Translations under genes and position numbers: made by a program
Shown: positions 16,496-24,126 of the stretch, one piece after another
How the letters are laid out: each line of letters starts with the position of its first letter
Numbering within the stretch: position 1 is the first letter of the stretch
NCBI RefSeq assembly: GCF_000757885.1
Contig: NZ_JQCR01000003.1
Coordinates: 1,426,001-1,490,000 of the forward strand
Reading direction: 5' to 3'
DNA: 64,000 nucleotides
Origin: Paenibacillus wynnii
GTDB lineage: Bacteria > Bacillota > Bacilli > Paenibacillales > Paenibacillaceae
Notes under the pieces: model-generated
Told to the model about the DNA's origin: nothing
The model's database searches: none
What the model saw: the letters and a program-made list of their open reading frames with translations, nothing else

Positions 16496-17434
16496 ATGAA
16501 TTATTTTATACGGACTCAATCCGATTGGGAAGACCATGGACATGTAATTACAATGGCTGTTCCGAAAGAATTCAGCTTTGCAGAGAACTTGAACTATTTC
16601 TATAATGCTCCTAATGAGTGCCTGTATCGTCTGCAAGATCAAAAAATCTATAAAGCTATCACGGTTGGAGAAGAAACTCCCGTCATTGAGTTAAGCGGTG
16701 ATGACCCCGGTATGATTACGCTCCGATTTCTGGGAGATACTACCCCCACTCTAACCTCTACTAAAGAAGCCGTTGTCAATTACGTCAGAGATTGGTTTGA
16801 TCTAGATAGGGACCTCCTTCCCTTTTATGAGATGGCGAAGGCTGATCCTCTGCTGAACAGGGCTGTTGAATCCTTTTACGGCCTGCGATGTATCGGCATT
16901 CCTAATTTGTTCGAGGCGATCTGTTGGGGGATTATCGGTCAACAAATCAATCTTACTTTTGCCTATACTTTAAAAAGAGAGCTCGTAGAAAACTTCGGTC
17001 GTCATGTAGTATGTGAAGGTGCGGATTACTGGATTTTCCCAAGAGCTGAAGATATCGCGTGTATGACAGTTCAGGACCTAGCTCCTGTACGAATGACTGT
17101 CAAAAAATGTGAGTATCTAATCGCTGTTGCCCAGTTGATTACAGATGGAAGGCTAACGAAGGAGCTGCTGCTGGAGACAGGCGATTTTAAAAAAGCAGAA
17201 AAAATGTTACTTAGCATACGCGGGATCGGTCCTTGGACGGCCAACTATGTGCTGATGCGCTGTCTGAGGATGACTTCGGCTTTTCCTATAGATGATGTGG
17301 GACTCCATAATTCCATTAAATATCTGCTACAATCGGACCGCAAGCCAACGAAAGAAGAGATCCTCCAGCTGTCTGCGACTTGGACCGATTGGGAGTCTTA
17401 TGCCACCTTTTATTTGTGGAGATTTCTGTATTAA
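16496..17434 (+). CDS. alkA: DNA-3-methyladenine glycosylase II (AlkA-type)
   Basis: A 312-residue base-excision-repair enzyme that removes alkylated purines. An N-terminal alpha/beta domain precedes a HhH-GPD domain. The helix-hairpin-helix RGIGPWTANYVLMRC near residue 240 is followed by FPIDDVGL, which supplies the catalytic Asp. GGAGG precedes the ATG. It belongs to an alkylation-repair neighbourhood with adaA/adaB 0.4-1.5 kb away on the other strand. In several Firmicutes the same genes are induced by methylation through AdaA, which could act here too. Confidence 0.93.
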   Translation: MNYFIRTQSDWEDHGHVITMAVPKEFSFAENLNYFYNAPNECLYRLQDQKIYKAITVGEETPVIELSGDDPGMITLRFLGDTTPTLTSTKEAVVNYVRDWFDLDRDLLPFYEMAKADPLLNRAVESFYGLRCIGIPNLFEAICWGIIGQQINLTFAYTLKRELVENFGRHVVCEGADYWIFPRAEDIACMTVQDLAPVRMTVKKCEYLIAVAQLITDGRLTKELLLETGDFKKAEKMLLSIRGIGPWTANYVLMRCLRMTSAFPIDDVGLHNSIKYLLQSDRKPTKEEILQLSATWTDWESYATFYLWRFLY

Positions 17435-17441
17435 ATAAAAT

Positions 17442-17474
17442 ATAAACCCCACTTCAGATTGAAATGGGGTTTTC
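17442..17474. terminator. Terminator between alkA and YolD-like gene
   Basis: AAACCCC (17444-17450) pairs with GGGGTTTT; T and A runs on both sides make it usable for both convergent transcripts. Confidence 0.75.
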
Positions 17475-17485
17475 AGTCATGCTTA

Positions 17486-17737
17486 TTAGTCTCTGGGATA
17501 ATCCACCCGCATGATATCCATGAAAGGAACCTTATTGATCTCTTCATTCAAGCTGACATGCACCCTGCCGGTTCGCGGATCCATTTCTACTATACGTCCA
17601 CGCACCTGCTCTTCTTTTCCCCATACGGTCAATAAAATCTCGGAATCTTCCTGCTTTGCCTCTGTCAATTGATTACCTATTTCCTCCAGAACAAATTCAT
17701 CCCGGGTCGGACGTTTTGCTACCTTTGCCTTTGCCAC
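17486..17737 (-). CDS. YolD-like family protein
   Basis: An 83-residue protein matching the YolD-like family, with the pattern QLTEAKQEDSEILLTVW...GRIVEMDPRTGRVHV..KVPFMDIMRV. YolD genes usually accompany a Y-family polymerase (UvrX type) and are often damage-inducible; no polymerase is adjacent here. GTG at 17737 is taken as the start because GGAGG lies 7 bases upstream; an ATG 21 bases earlier overlaps nothing but lacks a ribosome site. The promoter region holds TGCTATAAT and a dyad GAATGAAGCATTC. It lies between the alkylation repair genes alkA and adaB. The molecular role is unknown. Confidence 0.75.
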   Translation of the reverse strand: MAKAKVAKRPTRDEFVLEEIGNQLTEAKQEDSEILLTVWGKEEQVRGRIVEMDPRTGRVHVSLNEEINKVPFMDIMRVDYPRD

Positions 17738-17784
17738 GCTATTCCTCCAATAAGTCATTACAAGATTAAGAGAATACTAAAGTA

Positions 17785-17808
17785 CGAATGCTTCATTCTA
17801 TTATAGCA
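17785..17808 (-). promoter_or_regulatory. Extended -10 promoter and dyad before YolD-like gene
   Basis: The minus strand reads TGCTATAAT (17808-17800) followed by the dyad GAATGAAGCATTCG. The dyad loosely resembles a LexA box (CGAAC-N4-GTTCG) but has mismatches in both half-sites. Confidence 0.4.
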
Positions 17809-17813
17809 TGTCT

Positions 17814-18353
17814 TTACGGAGCAATAACTAGCGAACTTGTCCGTTCCAGATCAAGGAGCTGCATTTTCATATTCAAGCCTCCCCGGTAGCCGGTGAGTGT
17901 GCCATTCTTGCCGATAACCCGGTGGCAGGGCACTGTGATTAAAATAGGATTAGCCCCGATCGCCGTTCCCACAGCACGCACAGATGTTGGCTTTTGGATA
18001 TGCGCAGCAACGTCTGAATAAGACCAGGTTTGTCCATAAGGAATCTCGCATAACGCATTCCATACCGCCAACTGAAACGGGGTGCCACGGAAGTCCATAG
18101 GAAAGGTGAAGCTCTTGCGTACGCCTTTTAAAAAATCAATCAATTCTACAGCATACGGTTGCAATTCCCCATCCTCTTGTCCAAGTGTACCTCCGGGATA
18201 ACGTGCAGAACCCCAAGCCGCCAATTCTTCAAAGGGTTTATCCTGCGAGCCTACATAACAGAGACCTTTGGAGGTTGCAGCGATATATATTTTCCAAGCC
18301 TCATGCTTCAATAAAGTCCAATAAATGACTTCATTTGTTAACTTTCGCATCAT
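17814..18353 (-). CDS. adaB: Methylated-DNA--protein-cysteine S-methyltransferase (AdaB/Ogt)
   Basis: A 179-residue suicide alkyltransferase that removes O6-methylguanine from DNA by transfer to its own cysteine. The active-site motif PCHRVIG and the preceding helix-turn-helix (IPYGQTWSYSDVAAHI..VRAVGTAIGANP) are intact. The start ATG at 18353 follows GGAGGTGC by 3-5 bases; the frame remains open 42 bases upstream without a ribosome site. It overlaps the 3' end of adaA by 23 bases, so the pair is translationally coupled, as in the B. subtilis ada operon. Confidence 0.95.
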   Translation of the reverse strand: MMRKLTNEVIYWTLLKHEAWKIYIAATSKGLCYVGSQDKPFEELAAWGSARYPGGTLGQEDGELQPYAVELIDFLKGVRKSFTFPMDFRGTPFQLAVWNALCEIPYGQTWSYSDVAAHIQKPTSVRAVGTAIGANPILITVPCHRVIGKNGTLTGYRGGLNMKMQLLDLERTSSLVIAP

Positions 18354-18909
18354 GTAGCACCTCCAAATTATGTTTATATAAAAGACGGAACTCACTAGGG
18401 GTATGCGCCGTCTTTTTCTTATATAAGGTTATAAAATAAGGCACATTGGACATCCCGACACTCATGGCAATGTTCGCAATGGCTCGATCTGTATGAATCA
18501 ACTGCTCTTTCGCCTTCATGATTCGCACCTGCTGAACGTATTCTACCGGAGCAATGCCCAAGACTTTTTTAAAAGTTCGTTGTAAATGATAGGGGCTACC
18601 ATGGCAGGCTTCCGCCAATACATCCAAAGGGATAGGTTCAGCGTAGTGGTTGTCGATGTACTGTGTAATTACGGATACCCACTCGCTATCTGGCAACCGC
18701 TCACCGGTAGGCTTGCATCTTTTGCAGGGGCGAAATCCAGCAGATGAGGCTTGATCCTTAGTGGAGTAAATACGCACATTCTCTTTATTGGGTGCTTTGG
18801 ACTTACAGGACGGCCTGCAATAAATCCCTGTCGTTCTCACTGCGTAGAAAAAATGATCATCAAAGCCAGCATCATTCTGTAAAATAGCTTGCCACTGTTC
18901 CTCCGTCAC
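18331..18909 (-). CDS. adaA: Bifunctional methylphosphotriester transferase / AraC-type activator AdaA
   Basis: A 192-residue regulator. The N-terminal Ada metal-binding domain carries four cysteines (YCRPSC near residue 34 and CKRC near residue 68), where methylphosphotriester repair methylates a cysteine and converts the protein to an activator. The C-terminal AraC helix-turn-helix spans residues about 85-180. GTG at 18909 is chosen because GGAGGTGA lies 5-6 bases upstream. It is expected to activate its own adaA-adaB operon and perhaps alkA after alkylation. The separation of AdaA and AdaB is the Bacillus arrangement, unlike the fused E. coli Ada. Confidence 0.93.
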   Translation of the reverse strand: MTEEQWQAILQNDAGFDDHFFYAVRTTGIYCRPSCKSKAPNKENVRIYSTKDQASSAGFRPCKRCKPTGERLPDSEWVSVITQYIDNHYAEPIPLDVLAEACHGSPYHLQRTFKKVLGIAPVEYVQQVRIMKAKEQLIHTDRAIANIAMSVGMSNVPYFITLYKKKTAHTPSEFRLLYKHNLEVLHDAKVNK

Positions 18910-19018
18910 TAGGGTCACCTCCAAACACAGTATACCCTTTGTCAGGCGGTATTGGAGCAATTTCCGAATGGAAAAGCAAGATAACGAAACTATATAACTA
19001 TATTTACTAGGTCATGCA

Positions 19019-19052
19019 GCAAAAAAAAAGCCAACCGGATTCCGGTCAGCTC
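19019..19052 (-). terminator. Terminator after the 559-residue gene
   Basis: GCTGACCGGAATCCGGTTGGC hairpin with nine T residues following on the minus strand, just past the stop codon at 19060. Confidence 0.75.
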
Positions 19053-19059
19053 GTACGAA

Positions 19060-20739
19060 TTATACTCTATATCCTTCAAATGATACCGGGGAACTGTTAA
19101 TAATCGCTTTCGCTCCTTTGTCGCCTTCGGCTAGCAGTTGCAAGCAATCACCCGCAGTGCTGGTATAATCCACTTGTAAAGAGTCAGAATCACTAACGCT
19201 GAAGAAAGGCGCCTTCGATGTCATTGCAGCTGCGAATTCATCCAGTCCGCTTATCCCAAGTTCGACTGCTTTTTCTACACTTACAGCCTCAACAGTAACT
19301 CCACCCGGCATACCATCAACAGTTACTTCAAGATATCTAGCCTGTTGTTTTAGAGAATAGGAATGAGACAAGAAGATTGCAAAATAAACTTGATCCACTA
19401 ATCCATATAAAGCGGATGGCTGCTGCAGCCATTGCCCTTTAGGTAAAACACCTATTATCGTATTGACTTCTCCTGCCGGGACGGGGTATAAGGTCAAGAT
19501 TACATTTTGATGGTACAGCACTTCGGCATGTCGGCTCTGGTGACGGGGATCGCCTTCCTTATACCCGGGTCCAGGATGGAAAAAATACAACTGGTTGGTA
19601 AATTCACCTCCGCGAAGAGGCAATGAATAAGCCCAGCGCAGTTGTTCATTGTCGAATTCCTCTACTCGCTCCCACATGCCGCCTGCTGCATATTCCTTAG
19701 TAATATAAACATAGGAGTGTAAAGGTGGCTGACGATTCGGATCACCTGCTGCAACTTTTTCAGTAATCTTGGTTATTTCTACGGGCAGGCTACGGTTAAG
19801 TGCAGCTGCACGAATCTGCTCTGGCGCTTCATAGAACAAGAATCCGGCATATTCAGTACGCGGTATACCTTCAGGTAGCTGGAAATCACCAAACTGCACA
19901 TAATCATGCAATACATTCGCATCACCCGGCACATCATGCGGCCATCCTCGGGAACGGGCTCCCACCCAAGCTCCCTGTAGATAAAATTGAGCCCGCTCAT
20001 TCCACAAATAATTTAGCATTTCTCTAAGCAAGTTTCGCAAATCTATATCCTCACCGGCACCCAGCTCCAAAGCACAAGTAAAGGCTTGTACCCAGTGCCA
20101 AAACCAAGGAAGGCAGCCGTACTCAGGCATTCCTTTGGACTTGATATGTAACAAGGTATCCTTCAGGCTCTGACGGCCATCCTCCACTAACTCATCATCC
20201 TCGAACATTTTTCCGAAAATTAGCTTAGCAGCAGTATGTTTAGCTTCATGGTGACCAAATGTCACTACCGGCTTGAGATAGAATTTACTTCGGTAGATAT
20301 GTCCTAATGCTGTGTTGAAAGCTACCCGCAGCCGGGCACTCATCATTCCTCCATACTCCCTGTTAAAATAGGCGATGAGACTGCCCATAATCTCTACCGG
20401 AAGCTCATGCGGCGCAGCCTCTCTTGGAATCGGATGGAGTCCCAGCGGCCAATGACCGTATAATACGGTGCCCGGTTTCCGGTTTTGCAGCATAAGCGTC
20501 TCCATCAGCACATGTTCTGCTTTCTGCTTTGCATCCTCGCGGTCAAAGGGAAGTTGAAGGGATGCGTTAGCTGTGGCGGCGAATAAATATGAAGCATAAT
20601 AAAAGTTGTTGCGAACATCATCGTGGAACCACAAACCACTATCTAGTAAAGGCATGCGTTCCGCTTCCAAGGCTATTTTATTAATAATTTCGATTTGCCT
20701 TTCCTTATAAGGACTATTAGAACTATTCAAGTTAATCAC
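19060..20739 (-). CDS. Unidentified 559-residue protein next to kdu genes
   Basis: I do not recognise the family. The protein has no signal peptide or membrane segment, so it is probably cytoplasmic. The first about 330 residues look helical, with conserved-looking aromatic/His/Glu clusters (TFGHHEAKHTAAKL near 162, PWFWHWVQAF near 212, GARSRGWPHDVPGD near 260), and the C-terminal third looks beta-rich. This is the general shape of (alpha/alpha) toroid plus beta-sandwich polysaccharide lyases or unsaturated glucuronyl hydrolases. The GTG start follows AAAGGGTGG. It is divergent from kduI-DeoR-kduD, so a role in degrading or processing a uronate-containing glycan is inferred. Confidence 0.6.
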   Translation of the reverse strand: MINLNSSNSPYKERQIEIINKIALEAERMPLLDSGLWFHDDVRNNFYYASYLFAATANASLQLPFDREDAKQKAEHVLMETLMLQNRKPGTVLYGHWPLGLHPIPREAAPHELPVEIMGSLIAYFNREYGGMMSARLRVAFNTALGHIYRSKFYLKPVVTFGHHEAKHTAAKLIFGKMFEDDELVEDGRQSLKDTLLHIKSKGMPEYGCLPWFWHWVQAFTCALELGAGEDIDLRNLLREMLNYLWNERAQFYLQGAWVGARSRGWPHDVPGDANVLHDYVQFGDFQLPEGIPRTEYAGFLFYEAPEQIRAAALNRSLPVEITKITEKVAAGDPNRQPPLHSYVYITKEYAAGGMWERVEEFDNEQLRWAYSLPLRGGEFTNQLYFFHPGPGYKEGDPRHQSRHAEVLYHQNVILTLYPVPAGEVNTIIGVLPKGQWLQQPSALYGLVDQVYFAIFLSHSYSLKQQARYLEVTVDGMPGGVTVEAVSVEKAVELGISGLDEFAAAMTSKAPFFSVSDSDSLQVDYTSTAGDCLQLLAEGDKGAKAIINSSPVSFEGYRV

Positions 20740-21009
20740 CGTAAGACCACCCTTTCATTCGTTCAATATATACATTGCGAGTTGTTACTACATTTATACA
20801 ATGCGTTTGATACTGGATGTGATTATGTCATCTGGTTAATATATAATAGTTCAATTCTGCACCTTTCCCGTTCACATAGCAATTGTATAAACCACCAAAT
20901 AAACTAAAACAAACCTACTAAAAAAGATTACCACTTGTAATATGAACCTAAATGGAGTAAATTGTACATATACAAACCATTTCTCACTGAGAAGGAGATT
21001 GAATAACCC
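20740..21009. promoter_or_regulatory. Divergent promoter region of kdu cluster
   Basis: A 270-base intergenic region between the 559-residue gene and kduI. It holds two similar segments ACATTGCG and ACAATGCG about 25 bases apart and a TATAAT at about 20842 oriented to kduI. It is a likely operator region for the DeoR-type regulator; no exact operator could be defined. Confidence 0.35.
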
Positions 21010-21843
21010 ATGGAAAGACGCTTTGCTTCCCACCCAAATGAAGTTAAACAATTTGATACTGAGCGTTTGCGCAAGGAATTCCACATCCCTGTAATTTTTG
21101 CTCCAGATGAGCTCAAGCTTGTTCTAACTCACGAAGACCGCATGATTGTTGGCGGTGCTAACCCAGTAACTAAGGATGTTGTTCTGACAACGGACCTTAA
21201 AGAGCTGGGTGTTACTTATTTCCTGGAACGCCGCGAACTCGGTATTATTAATGTAGGCGGTAAAGGTACAGTAGTCGTTGACGGAACAGAATATGAAGTA
21301 GACACCAAAGAATGTTTGTACGTGGGTCAAGGCTCTAAGGATGTAATATTCAAGAGCGTAGATGCTGCAAAACCAGCTAAATTCTACCTGAATTCCGCTC
21401 CTGCACACCAATCCTACCCTACTACAAAAACTAACTTGGCTGAATCCGAATCCGGAGCAATGGGCGGAATGGAAAATGCTAACGAGCGCACCATTCACCG
21501 CTTCATCCATACCAACGGAGTTCAAAGTGCACAACTCGTTATGGGTATGACGCAGCTTAAAGCAGGCAGCATGTGGAATACAATGCCTTCCCATACACAT
21601 CCACGCCGTATGGAAGCGTATTTCTATTTCGATCTTCCTGAGGATCAAGCGGTGTTCCACCTTATGGGTGAGCCAACTGAAACCCGTCATATCGTAATGC
21701 ATAACGAACAAGCTGTAATTTCTCCAAGCTGGTCCATCCACAGCGGTGTGGGTACCCACAACTATACATTCATTTGGAGTATGGCTGGCGACAACAAACG
21801 TTATGATGATATGGACGCCGTCTCCATAAAAGAATTACAATAG
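21010..21843 (+). CDS. kduI: 5-dehydro-4-deoxy-D-glucuronate isomerase KduI
   Basis: A 277-residue cupin-fold isomerase that converts 5-keto-4-deoxyuronate (from pectin or glycosaminoglycan lyase products) to 2,5-diketo-3-deoxygluconate. Length and N-terminus (MERRFASHPNEVKQFDTERLR) match KduI. The metal-binding cluster TMPSHTHPRRMEAYFYFDL near residue 195 and the later HSGVGTHNYTFIW are intact. GAGAAGGAG lies upstream of the ATG. It is the first gene of kduI-DeoR-kduD and its product is the substrate of KduD. Confidence 0.97.
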   Translation: MERRFASHPNEVKQFDTERLRKEFHIPVIFAPDELKLVLTHEDRMIVGGANPVTKDVVLTTDLKELGVTYFLERRELGIINVGGKGTVVVDGTEYEVDTKECLYVGQGSKDVIFKSVDAAKPAKFYLNSAPAHQSYPTTKTNLAESESGAMGGMENANERTIHRFIHTNGVQSAQLVMGMTQLKAGSMWNTMPSHTHPRRMEAYFYFDLPEDQAVFHLMGEPTETRHIVMHNEQAVISPSWSIHSGVGTHNYTFIWSMAGDNKRYDDMDAVSIKELQ

Positions 21844-21878
21844 AGGGAAACTTCTCTTACGGAAAGATGAGGACGGTT

Positions 21879-22661
21879 ATGAACCCGATACGACGACACG
21901 AAATGATTATGGAAGTTATGCTGAACCAAAAAGATGTAACTGTTAATGAGCTTAGCGATAAGCTCCAGGTGACCGGAAAAACAATCCGCGAAGATTTAAG
22001 CAAACTCGAGGAACAAGGATTGCTCGTTCGTGTACATGGTGGAGCTGTGTTGGCACAAAGCGATCAATTCGGTATTCTGCCCTCCAAGGCGCCGCTGGAT
22101 AAGTATTCCGAAGAAAAAACGGAGATTGCACTGAGCGCGCTTCGTCATATTAAACAGGACGATATCATAGCTCTGGACGGCGGAAGTACGACGCTCGAAA
22201 TAGCGCGGCGTCTGAATAATATGTCCCTGACCGTCATTACCAATGATGTATACATCATCAGCGAACTTGTTCTTAAAGATAACATTCGTCTCGTTGTACC
22301 CGGGGGCTACCGTGTTCGTAACATGCTTGCTGGTCAGGAAGCTGTTAATTATGTAAAAAGCTTAAACATACAAAAAGCATTTTTGTCGGCTACAGCGGTT
22401 AATATAGAGCAAGGACTCTCCATTTACACGGGGGATTTCATAGAGTATAAACAAGCACTTGTATCTACAGCCCACCAGGTTTACGCCGTTGTTGATCATC
22501 ATAAGTTCGGCAACACCGCACTGCGTACCTTCGCTTCTTTACAAGAAGTGGACGTACTTCTGACAGACAAAGGGCTCGCCCCGGAAACAGCGGAACTGTT
22601 CCGTAGCGCAGGCGTTACCATCGAATGTGGGCACAATCCACTCACACATCTAAACTATTAA
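21879..22661 (+). CDS. DeoR family transcriptional regulator
   Basis: A 260-residue sugar-phosphate-type repressor: N-terminal DeoR helix-turn-helix (VTVNELSDKLQVTGKTIREDLSKLEEQGLLVRVHGGA, about residues 20-55) and a C-terminal ligand domain with the DGGSTTLEIARRL motif near residue 97. The ATG at 21879 is preferred over that at 21867 because GAGG lies 6-7 bases upstream. It sits between kduI and kduD on one transcript, so it probably represses this operon in response to a uronate intermediate. A DeoR protein here, rather than an IclR-type KdgR, is a variation on the usual regulation. Confidence 0.92.
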   Translation: MNPIRRHEMIMEVMLNQKDVTVNELSDKLQVTGKTIREDLSKLEEQGLLVRVHGGAVLAQSDQFGILPSKAPLDKYSEEKTEIALSALRHIKQDDIIALDGGSTTLEIARRLNNMSLTVITNDVYIISELVLKDNIRLVVPGGYRVRNMLAGQEAVNYVKSLNIQKAFLSATAVNIEQGLSIYTGDFIEYKQALVSTAHQVYAVVDHHKFGNTALRTFASLQEVDVLLTDKGLAPETAELFRSAGVTIECGHNPLTHLNY

Positions 22662-22679
22662 AGGAGAGAAAATATTATT

Positions 22680-23432
22680 ATGTCATTATTTAGCCTAGCA
22701 GGAAAAACAGCAATTGTAACAGGCGCAGCCCAAGGTCTTGGACAAGGCATTGCACTTGCTTTCGCAGAAGCGGGCGCAGATGTTATCTCTGCTTCCCTTA
22801 ACTCGAGTGAAGAAACAGTAGCAGCAGCTGAAGCCTTTGGCGTTAAGGCTCTTAGCCTGGAGTGCGACCTGAGTAACCACACTACCCTTCAAGGTATGTT
22901 TGATAAAGCCCTTGAATTTACTGGCCACGTTGACATCCTCGTGAACTGCGCAGGAATGATCCGTCGTGCACCGGCTAAAGACCACAGCGAAAAAGACTGG
23001 TTCGATGTAATCAACCTGAATCAGAATACCGTTTTCTTGCTGTCACAAATTGTGGGTAGACACATGTTGGAAAGAGGAAATGGTAAAATCATCAACATCT
23101 GCTCTATGCTCTCCTACCAAGGCGGCATTAACGTACCGGGATACACAGCTAGTAAGCATGCTGTAGCTGGTCTTACTAAAGCATTTGCTAACGAATGGGC
23201 AGGTTCCGGTCTGAACATCAACGCAATTGCACCGGGTTACATGGCTACTGAAAACACTGCACCTATCCGCGCGGATCAAAAGCGTTCCGATTCAATTTTG
23301 GATCGTATCCCTGCAGCACGTTGGGGAACACCTGAAGATCTTAAAGGACCAGCTGTCTTCTTGGCATCTGCTGCTTCCGATTACCTAAACGGTCACATTT
23401 TGAACGTAGACGGTGGATGGTTGGCTAGATAA
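22680..23432 (+). CDS. kduD: 2-dehydro-3-deoxy-D-gluconate 5-dehydrogenase KduD
   Basis: A 250-residue short-chain dehydrogenase that reduces 2,5-diketo-3-deoxygluconate to 2-keto-3-deoxygluconate with NADH. The cofactor motif TGAAQGLGQGIA is near residue 13 and the catalytic Ser-Tyr-Lys set (SML..., YTASKH) lies near 140-160; the C-terminal NVDGGWLAR is typical of KduD. AAGGAGAG precedes the ATG 18 bases after the DeoR stop. The next steps (KDG kinase and aldolase) are not encoded nearby. Confidence 0.95.
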   Translation: MSLFSLAGKTAIVTGAAQGLGQGIALAFAEAGADVISASLNSSEETVAAAEAFGVKALSLECDLSNHTTLQGMFDKALEFTGHVDILVNCAGMIRRAPAKDHSEKDWFDVINLNQNTVFLLSQIVGRHMLERGNGKIINICSMLSYQGGINVPGYTASKHAVAGLTKAFANEWAGSGLNINAIAPGYMATENTAPIRADQKRSDSILDRIPAARWGTPEDLKGPAVFLASAASDYLNGHILNVDGGWLAR

Positions 23433-23450
23433 TCCGACTATAATAATCTT

Positions 23451-23480
23451 AAAGGGTGCCCGATGGGCACCCTTTTTTTT
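23451..23480 (+). terminator. Terminator of kdu operon
   Basis: AAAGGGTGCCC and GGGCACCCTTT arms with a 4-base loop and an eight-T tail, 20 bases after the kduD stop. Confidence 0.9.
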
Positions 23481-23508
23481 ATAAGTAAGTCAATTTCCTT
23501 TGACACCC

Positions 23509-23690
23509 TTTGCGCCTGAATTCCTGCACATAGTACAACAATTCCGCTCCTGAAGCACCCTTCGCACTCGAAATCCTGCACAAAATACAACAATTTCGCT
23601 CCTAAAGCATCATTTACGCTCGAATTCCTGCACAATTTACAACATTCTGCTCCTGAGGCACCGTCTGCGCTTGAAATCTGCATTAAGGAG
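23509..23690. repeat. 52-bp degenerate tandem repeat, about 3.5 units
   Basis: CCTGCAC recurs at 23523, 23575 and 23627, and a partial CTGCA occurs near 23678. Each unit reads CTGCACa--a-TACAAC...GCTCCT-A-GCA...GC-C--GAA. Exact 52-base spacing with substitutions between units shows an old tandem amplification. No credible ORF covers it. Confidence 0.8.
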
Positions 23691-23705
23691 TCATTTTCAT
23701 AATGC

Positions 23706-23774
23706 GAAAATCTGCTGATTCCTCATCAAAATTGTAGTCAACAACGGATAATATTCTGAATTCAGCAGGTTTTC
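23706..23774. repeat. Spaced inverted repeat
   Basis: GAAAATCTGCTGATTC (23706-23721) and GAATTCAGCAGGTTTTC (23758-23774) are near-perfect complements separated by 36 bases. Confidence 0.6.
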
Positions 23775-23844
23775 AGACTTACCACCCACATGCACAGATG
23801 TTTATATGGTTTATATCTTGTAAAAACATTTATGAAACTGACTC

Positions 23845-23870
23845 AAGTAGAATCTATATAGATTCTACTT
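23845..23870. repeat. Perfect 26-bp palindrome
   Basis: Arm AAGTAGAATCTAT is immediately followed by its exact complement, giving uninterrupted two-fold symmetry. T-rich sequence follows on the plus strand. It could be a protein-binding site or a loop-less cruciform; no adjacent gene start explains it. The remaining part of 23433-24126 shows nothing else convincing. Confidence 0.8.
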
Positions 23871-24070
23871 ATATTTTCTCTTTGGGATTGTGTAGTAAAA
23901 GAGGTGAATATTAAAACTTCGTCTGGGAGCAGGCATACGAAAATAATCCGTTGTTCAACCGTGGGAAGAAATTTAAAGAGAAATATAAATAAATACCTCG
24001 CTAAGTGGTTTAATCCCTAAAATTAGTAGGAAAAATTCCTTCTAAATTTATACTGAACTAATGAAACACC

Positions 24071-24106
24071 AAAAAAAGGGCAGGACTATTCACCAGGTCC
24101 TGCCCC
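24071..24106 (-). terminator. Terminator of beta-galactosidase gene
   Basis: GGGGCAGGAC / GTCCTGCCC hairpin with a seven-T tail on the minus strand, 20 bases beyond the GH42 stop. Confidence 0.85.
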
Positions 24107-24126
24107 AATTAATTAAATTAAGCCTA

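Noticed and set aside
17785-17799. True LexA box before the YolD-like gene
   Set aside because: The dyad has mismatches in both half-sites compared with the clear recA box, so it is kept only as a weak candidate.
23438-23683. 81-codon minus-strand frame across the tandem repeat
   Set aside because: It is created by the 52-bp repeat and the kdu terminator and has no start support.
23509-23690. CRISPR array
   Set aside because: The 52-bp units are contiguous and degenerate throughout, without separate conserved repeats and unique spacers, and there are no cas genes.
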